Origin: Roseateles terrae
GTDB taxonomy: Bacteria > Pseudomonadota > Gammaproteobacteria > Burkholderiales > Burkholderiaceae_C
Direction: 5' to 3'
Assembly (NCBI RefSeq): GCF_014192155.1
Contig: NZ_JACHXO010000003.1
Location: forward strand, 310,001 to 374,000
DNA: 64,000 nucleotides
Shown here: positions 60,918-64,000 of the stretch, one piece after another
Layout of the letters: every line of letters starts with the position of its first letter
Numbering within the stretch: the stretch's first letter is position 1
The notes under the pieces: model-generated
What the model saw: the letters and a program-made list of their open reading frames with translations, nothing else
The model's database searches: none
Told to the model about the DNA's origin: nothing
Program-made: the position numbers and the translations under genes

Positions 60918-62894
60918 ATGAGGAATCATTCGGCGGCACCGTCCACCCGGGCGATGGCCATGGCCATCGACGGCGTGCTGTGGGCCCTGGCCAGCGCCTT
61001 GCTGATGTGGATCGTTTACGGGAGCCCGGTCAGCCGCTGGGATGACCTGCGGCCGGGCACGCTGGCCATCAACTGGCTGTTGCCGCTGTGCATCTGCGTG
61101 CTGTTCTGGGCCTGGCAGGGCGCCACGCCCGGCAAGCTGATCGCCGGGGTGAAGGTGGTGGACGCCCAGAGCGGCCGCCGCCCCAGTCCCGCCCAGGCGG
61201 TGCTGCGCTGGTTTGGCTACCTGATCTCCGCCGCGCCGCTGTTCGCCGGTTTCTGGTGGGCCAAGCTGGATGCGGAGGGCCGCACCTGGCACGACCGCCT
61301 CTCGCGCACGGCGGTGGAACGGAGCCGCCCGCTCCCGCCCAGCGGCCGGGGCCTGCTGTGGGACTACATCGTCTCCCACTGGCGGGGTGAACACAGTCTG
61401 GCGCAGAGCTTCTGGATCAACAACGTCCTGTTGAGCTTCCCGCTGACGGCGGCACTGACCGGCGTGATGAGCTGGCTGGCGATGAAGGGCGATGCCCTGC
61501 AGGCGGGCAGCATCGCGATGCTGATCGGCTGGCCGGTGATGCTGCTGGTGGATGTCTGGTGCGTGGTGGGCTGCTGGCGCTCGGTGCGGGGATATGTGGA
61601 GTCCGGCGGCTCGCTGATGCTGGCCTTCCTGGCGCGGCTGATCATGTTCCTGGGTGCGCTGCAGATCCTGGCGTCGCTGATCATCGGCTTCGTGCCGCAG
61701 GTGCCGGAGTTCTGGAAGATGGCCCGCGGCATCGACCCGATCGGTCAGGCCGAGATGAAGATCTCCGCAGACGGCCACACGCTGCAGTTCCAGGGCCCCA
61801 TCGGCATGGGTGACGCCCGCCGCATGGGCAAGCTGCTGGACACGGCGCCGGATGTGAAGTCCTTCGAGCTGGCCTCGCCGGGCGGCCGCCTGGCCGAGGC
61901 GGAAGACATGGTGGTGCTGATGCGCAAGCGTCACGCCACGACCCGTGCCGTCGGCGACTGCCAGAGCGCCTGCACGCTGCTGTTCCTGGCGGGCAGCCAG
62001 CGGCACCTGATGCCGGGCGCGCAGCTGGGCTTCCACCGCGCGTCCTCGGGCACCTACAACCCGGCCTTCGACGAGATTGCCAACCAGCATCTGGCGGAGA
62101 CCTATCGCAAGATGGAGCTGCCGGAGGACTTCATTCAGCGCACGCTGAAGACGCCGTCACGCAGCATGTGGTACCCGACGCCGGACGATCTGGTGCGCCA
62201 TCAGCTGATCCAGGAGCCGCCCAAGACGCTGGACGTCGCCCTGCCGGACGGCCCGCGCCCCGGGGAACCGGCGCCGCTGTCGGAGTATGTGGCGGCCTTC
62301 AAGTCCAATCCGGTCTGGTATCACCTGAATGAACGCTTCCCGGGCGCCTTGAACCGGGCAGCGACGCAGATGCGCACGGCGCGGCTGACGCTGGCCGGGA
62401 CGGATCAGGAATCGGACGGTGCCCAGATGGCCGCCCAGATGGCGATCACCTCGGAGGTGCGGCAACTGGTGCTGTCGGGTTCGGCGGAGTCACGGCGTCG
62501 GTATCTGCAGGTGGTGCGCGGCCAGATGCAGGCCATGCAGGCGCTGGGCGCCGACACCTGCCAGGCCTGGCTGGCGGGCTCGCCGGCGACGCGGCGGCTG
62601 ATGCCACCTGAAGTGATGGCCTGGGAGACCAACTGGCTGACCAATGCCGCCCAGGAGACTCCGCCGTCCCGCACGCGTGCGGGCGAAGCGTCACGTCTGG
62701 AGCTGGAGGTGGTGAACCGCACCCTGGGTCCGCAGGCGGCGGGGCTGCTGTCCCGGCTGTGGTCGGACGATGCCAGCGGCGACACGGCCGGGGTGGTGAG
62801 CTGCGAACGTGCGTCGCAGCTGCTGGATCAGATCCAGCGCCTGAAGGTCGCGCCGCGGGAGCTGGCCGAACGGGTGGTGTTCCAGACGCGTTGA
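60918..62894 (+). CDS. RDD domain fused to a ClpP-like periplasmic serine protease domain
   Basis: A 658-residue protein. Residues 1-135 form an RDD membrane domain (AMAIDGVLWALASALLMW, WQGATPGKLIAGVKVVD, LDAEGRTWHDRLSRT). About four further helices run to residue 270. Residues about 285-410 resemble the ClpP/crotonase-like 'predicted periplasmic' family: LASPGGRLAEAEDM (SPGG at 320-323), GDCQSACTLLFLAGSQRHL (nucleophile candidate Ser350 flanked by Cys348 and Cys352) and LGFHRASSG (His373). A helical C-terminal region of about 240 residues follows. GGGGAAGAGAGA precedes the ATG. The fusion suggests a membrane-tethered protease facing the periplasm. Confidence 0.78.
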   Translation: MRNHSAAPSTRAMAMAIDGVLWALASALLMWIVYGSPVSRWDDLRPGTLAINWLLPLCICVLFWAWQGATPGKLIAGVKVVDAQSGRRPSPAQAVLRWFGYLISAAPLFAGFWWAKLDAEGRTWHDRLSRTAVERSRPLPPSGRGLLWDYIVSHWRGEHSLAQSFWINNVLLSFPLTAALTGVMSWLAMKGDALQAGSIAMLIGWPVMLLVDVWCVVGCWRSVRGYVESGGSLMLAFLARLIMFLGALQILASLIIGFVPQVPEFWKMARGIDPIGQAEMKISADGHTLQFQGPIGMGDARRMGKLLDTAPDVKSFELASPGGRLAEAEDMVVLMRKRHATTRAVGDCQSACTLLFLAGSQRHLMPGAQLGFHRASSGTYNPAFDEIANQHLAETYRKMELPEDFIQRTLKTPSRSMWYPTPDDLVRHQLIQEPPKTLDVALPDGPRPGEPAPLSEYVAAFKSNPVWYHLNERFPGALNRAATQMRTARLTLAGTDQESDGAQMAAQMAITSEVRQLVLSGSAESRRRYLQVVRGQMQAMQALGADTCQAWLAGSPATRRLMPPEVMAWETNWLTNAAQETPPSRTRAGEASRLELEVVNRTLGPQAAGLLSRLWSDDASGDTAGVVSCERASQLLDQIQRLKVAPRELAERVVFQTR

Positions 62895-62905
62895 GGGCGC
62901 GGGAG

Positions 62906-62926
62906 GCCAGTACCGCCGGTACTGGC
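62906..62926. terminator. Hairpin between convergent genes, possible bidirectional terminator
   Basis: GCCAGTAC (62906-62913) pairs perfectly with GTACTGGC (62919-62926) around CGCCG, in the 32-bp gap between the RDD-fusion and TerB-family stop codons. The lack of a T-tract makes rho-independent termination weak. Confidence 0.5.
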
Positions 62927-63433
62927 TCAATGTGCTTCGTCTGCACCCGGCGCAGCATGATCGGGCGCCAGCCCGGCGGCTTCCCGGGCGCGCATGCGGG
63001 CATGCACATAGGCGCCCTGCGGGATGTGCAGCAGGTCGGCGATGCGCCACATCACGTGGCGCTCATGGTCGGACAGCCGGCCATCCGCATAGGCCACGCC
63101 CCACATCAGCTCGATCATGCGCAGCTTGCGGGGCATATCCCACGCGTCGATGCGGGAGGTGAACGCAAACAGGTCGGTGGCCTGGCGCGCCGTGCCTTCT
63201 GCGAGGTCTGCCAAGCGGTCCGCTTCGTCCGGCGTCAGCACGAATTTCTCGACCAGCGCGCGCCGCACGGCGGTGCGTTCCGCCACGGCGAGCCCTTCGT
63301 CCGCGCGCATCACCTCGACCAGAAGCACCGCGGCCGCCAGTTGGACGGCATGATCCTCACCGCAGCCCTGCGCACCGGCCATGGACTCGGGTGACATCAG
63401 GCTGTCGAAAAGGTCTTTCAGGGTTTTGAGCAT
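62927..63433 (-). CDS. TerB-family protein
   Basis: A 168-residue all-helical protein. The TerB-like pattern shows two acidic repeats: AVLLVEVMRADEGLAVAERT and ELMWGVAYADGRLSDHERHV, each with the Asp-rich loop thought to bind metal. This is followed by WRIADLLHIPQGAYVHARMR. TerB proteins are linked to tellurite and stress response, but stand-alone copies have no defined function and no other ter genes are present. The ATG at 63433 directly precedes the conserved LKTLKDLFDSLMS; an upstream in-frame ATG at 63481 would add 16 residues of poor quality. Confidence 0.85.
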   Translation of the reverse strand: MLKTLKDLFDSLMSPESMAGAQGCGEDHAVQLAAAVLLVEVMRADEGLAVAERTAVRRALVEKFVLTPDEADRLADLAEGTARQATDLFAFTSRIDAWDMPRKLRMIELMWGVAYADGRLSDHERHVMWRIADLLHIPQGAYVHARMRAREAAGLAPDHAAPGADEAH

Positions 63434-63624
63434 GGGGGCGATGGTGGCACAAGCGGGGGTTGGGTTCCGTGCGCGGGGCATTTTTTGCGCCGGGGTGAGT
63501 CGGTCGGAGCGCCGTGTCTCTTCTCCTTCAGCGTCATAGGCGCCCCAGCGAAGCGTTTTCGAACTTGCTGAATTTGTCGTTTTTGTCGATTTATCCTAGA
63601 CTGGCGGTCTTCCGGGAGAAATCG

Positions 63625-64000
63625 ATGAGCACCCTGTCCGCCACCGCCTCGCCCTCCACGCTGGAGCGGCAATTGATTGAAGGCATTCAGTTTGCGCTTG
63701 AGGATCTGGCCCGCAGCCTGGTCGCTCGTGTCACTGAGCTGGTTCAAGAACAGCTTCATGGCACTCGCATGTCCGCCTCGAAGTCGCGCCAAGCGCTTGC
63801 AGAGGCGGTGGCCAGTCAAATGCCCACCATGCTGGAACAGGAGTTCATGGCTCGGCTGCTGGGCAATGACCCGTCCGCGCGCCAGCACCGCGCCGTGCTC
63901 TCTCACGTACTGTCTGCGGCGGAGGTTCAAGCGGTTGGAGCCGAGTTCTCTCCGTTGCGCCTGCCGCCCCCTCAGAGTCATGAACGCAACCGGCCCGACG
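63625..64000 (+). CDS. Hypothetical protein, N-terminal part (cut by window end)
   Basis: An open frame of 125 codons from ATG 63625 runs off the window without a stop. GGGAGA lies about six bases before the ATG. The N-terminal sequence is predicted helical (LIEGIQFALEDLARSLVARV and then QALAEAVASQMPTMLEQEFM) and shows no signal peptide or recognisable domain. The upstream gap of 191 bp is AT-richer than its surroundings and probably holds the promoter. Codon use is less GC-extreme than in the neighbouring genes. Function not assigned. Confidence 0.6.
   Translation, partial: MSTLSATASPSTLERQLIEGIQFALEDLARSLVARVTELVQEQLHGTRMSASKSRQALAEAVASQMPTMLEQEFMARLLGNDPSARQHRAVLSHVLSAAEVQAVGAEFSPLRLPPPQSHERNRPD

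Noticed and set aside
63561-63600. Sigma-70 promoter before the last gene
   Set aside because: TATCCT at 63592 resembles a -10 box, but TTGCTG and TTGTCG upstream are at spacings of 21 and 12, so no pair fits well.

Overview
This 64 kb window is GC-rich, densely coded chromosome from a betaproteobacterium, most likely of the order Burkholderiales (Roseateles/Mitsuaria/Rubrivivax-like). The taxonomic reading is inference. It rests on a PhaM-type polyhydroxyalkanoate granule protein, DUF3567, DUF2917 and DUF4197 proteins, a methionine synthase split into two genes, an S-adenosylhomocysteine (SAH) riboswitch and a GlcDEF glycolate oxidase. I found no rRNA, tRNA, CRISPR array, insertion sequence or prophage.

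Region 1 (1-7.3 kb): the 3' end of comM; a minus-strand unit of MipA/OmpV outer-membrane protein, OmpR-type regulator and sensor kinase; a VOC protein; a TPR/O-GlcNAc-transferase-like glycosyltransferase; and a glycine-zipper protein. Region 2 (7.5-15.5 kb): the B12-dependent methionine synthase halves lie on the minus strand and are separated by a plus-strand gene for a catalytically degenerate HD-GYP protein. The larger half is preceded by a convincing SAH riboswitch. DUF4197, FAH-family and DUF3567 genes follow. Region 3 (15.5-30.2 kb): a double-AAA ATPase, TraB/GumN, MarC, PhaM and FIST-domain proteins, the glcDEF operon, a PafA-like phosphatase lipoprotein and an orphan glycine-betaine-type binding protein.

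Region 4 (30.3-36 kb): an ABC exporter and a STAS-like protein, then a four-gene unit whose genes overlap by 1, 4 and 4 bases. It encodes a Tat-exported protein of unknown family, a PqqD-like protein, an HprK-related kinase and a nucleotidyltransferase. This is the 'HPr-rel-A' gene set, whose chemistry is not known to me. The Tat protein ends in serine and is the obvious candidate substrate. Region 5 (36-47.2 kb): two paralogous S41 protease lipoproteins around a phosphatidylserine synthase gene, DUF2917 divergent from a MocR-type regulator, an alpha/beta hydrolase, a DMT exporter, two AraC regulators and a membrane protein with a degenerate GGDEF domain.

Region 6 (47.4-52.3 kb): a TonB-dependent receptor and a two-part beta-propeller phytase, followed by another degenerate GGDEF protein. 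Region 7 (52.6-60.2 kb): an ECF sigma factor, a membrane Ser/Thr kinase with TPRs, a small four-cysteine protein, and a peptidase-containing (C39) ABC exporter with its HlyD adaptor. This looks like a regulated secretion module with an unidentified cargo. Region 8 (60.2-64 kb): an OmlA-like lipoprotein, an RDD-ClpP-like fusion membrane protein, a TerB-family protein and a gene cut by the window end.

The best candidates for undescribed biology are the HPr-rel-A operon with its Tat-exported partner and the sigma/kinase/small-protein/C39-exporter cluster.
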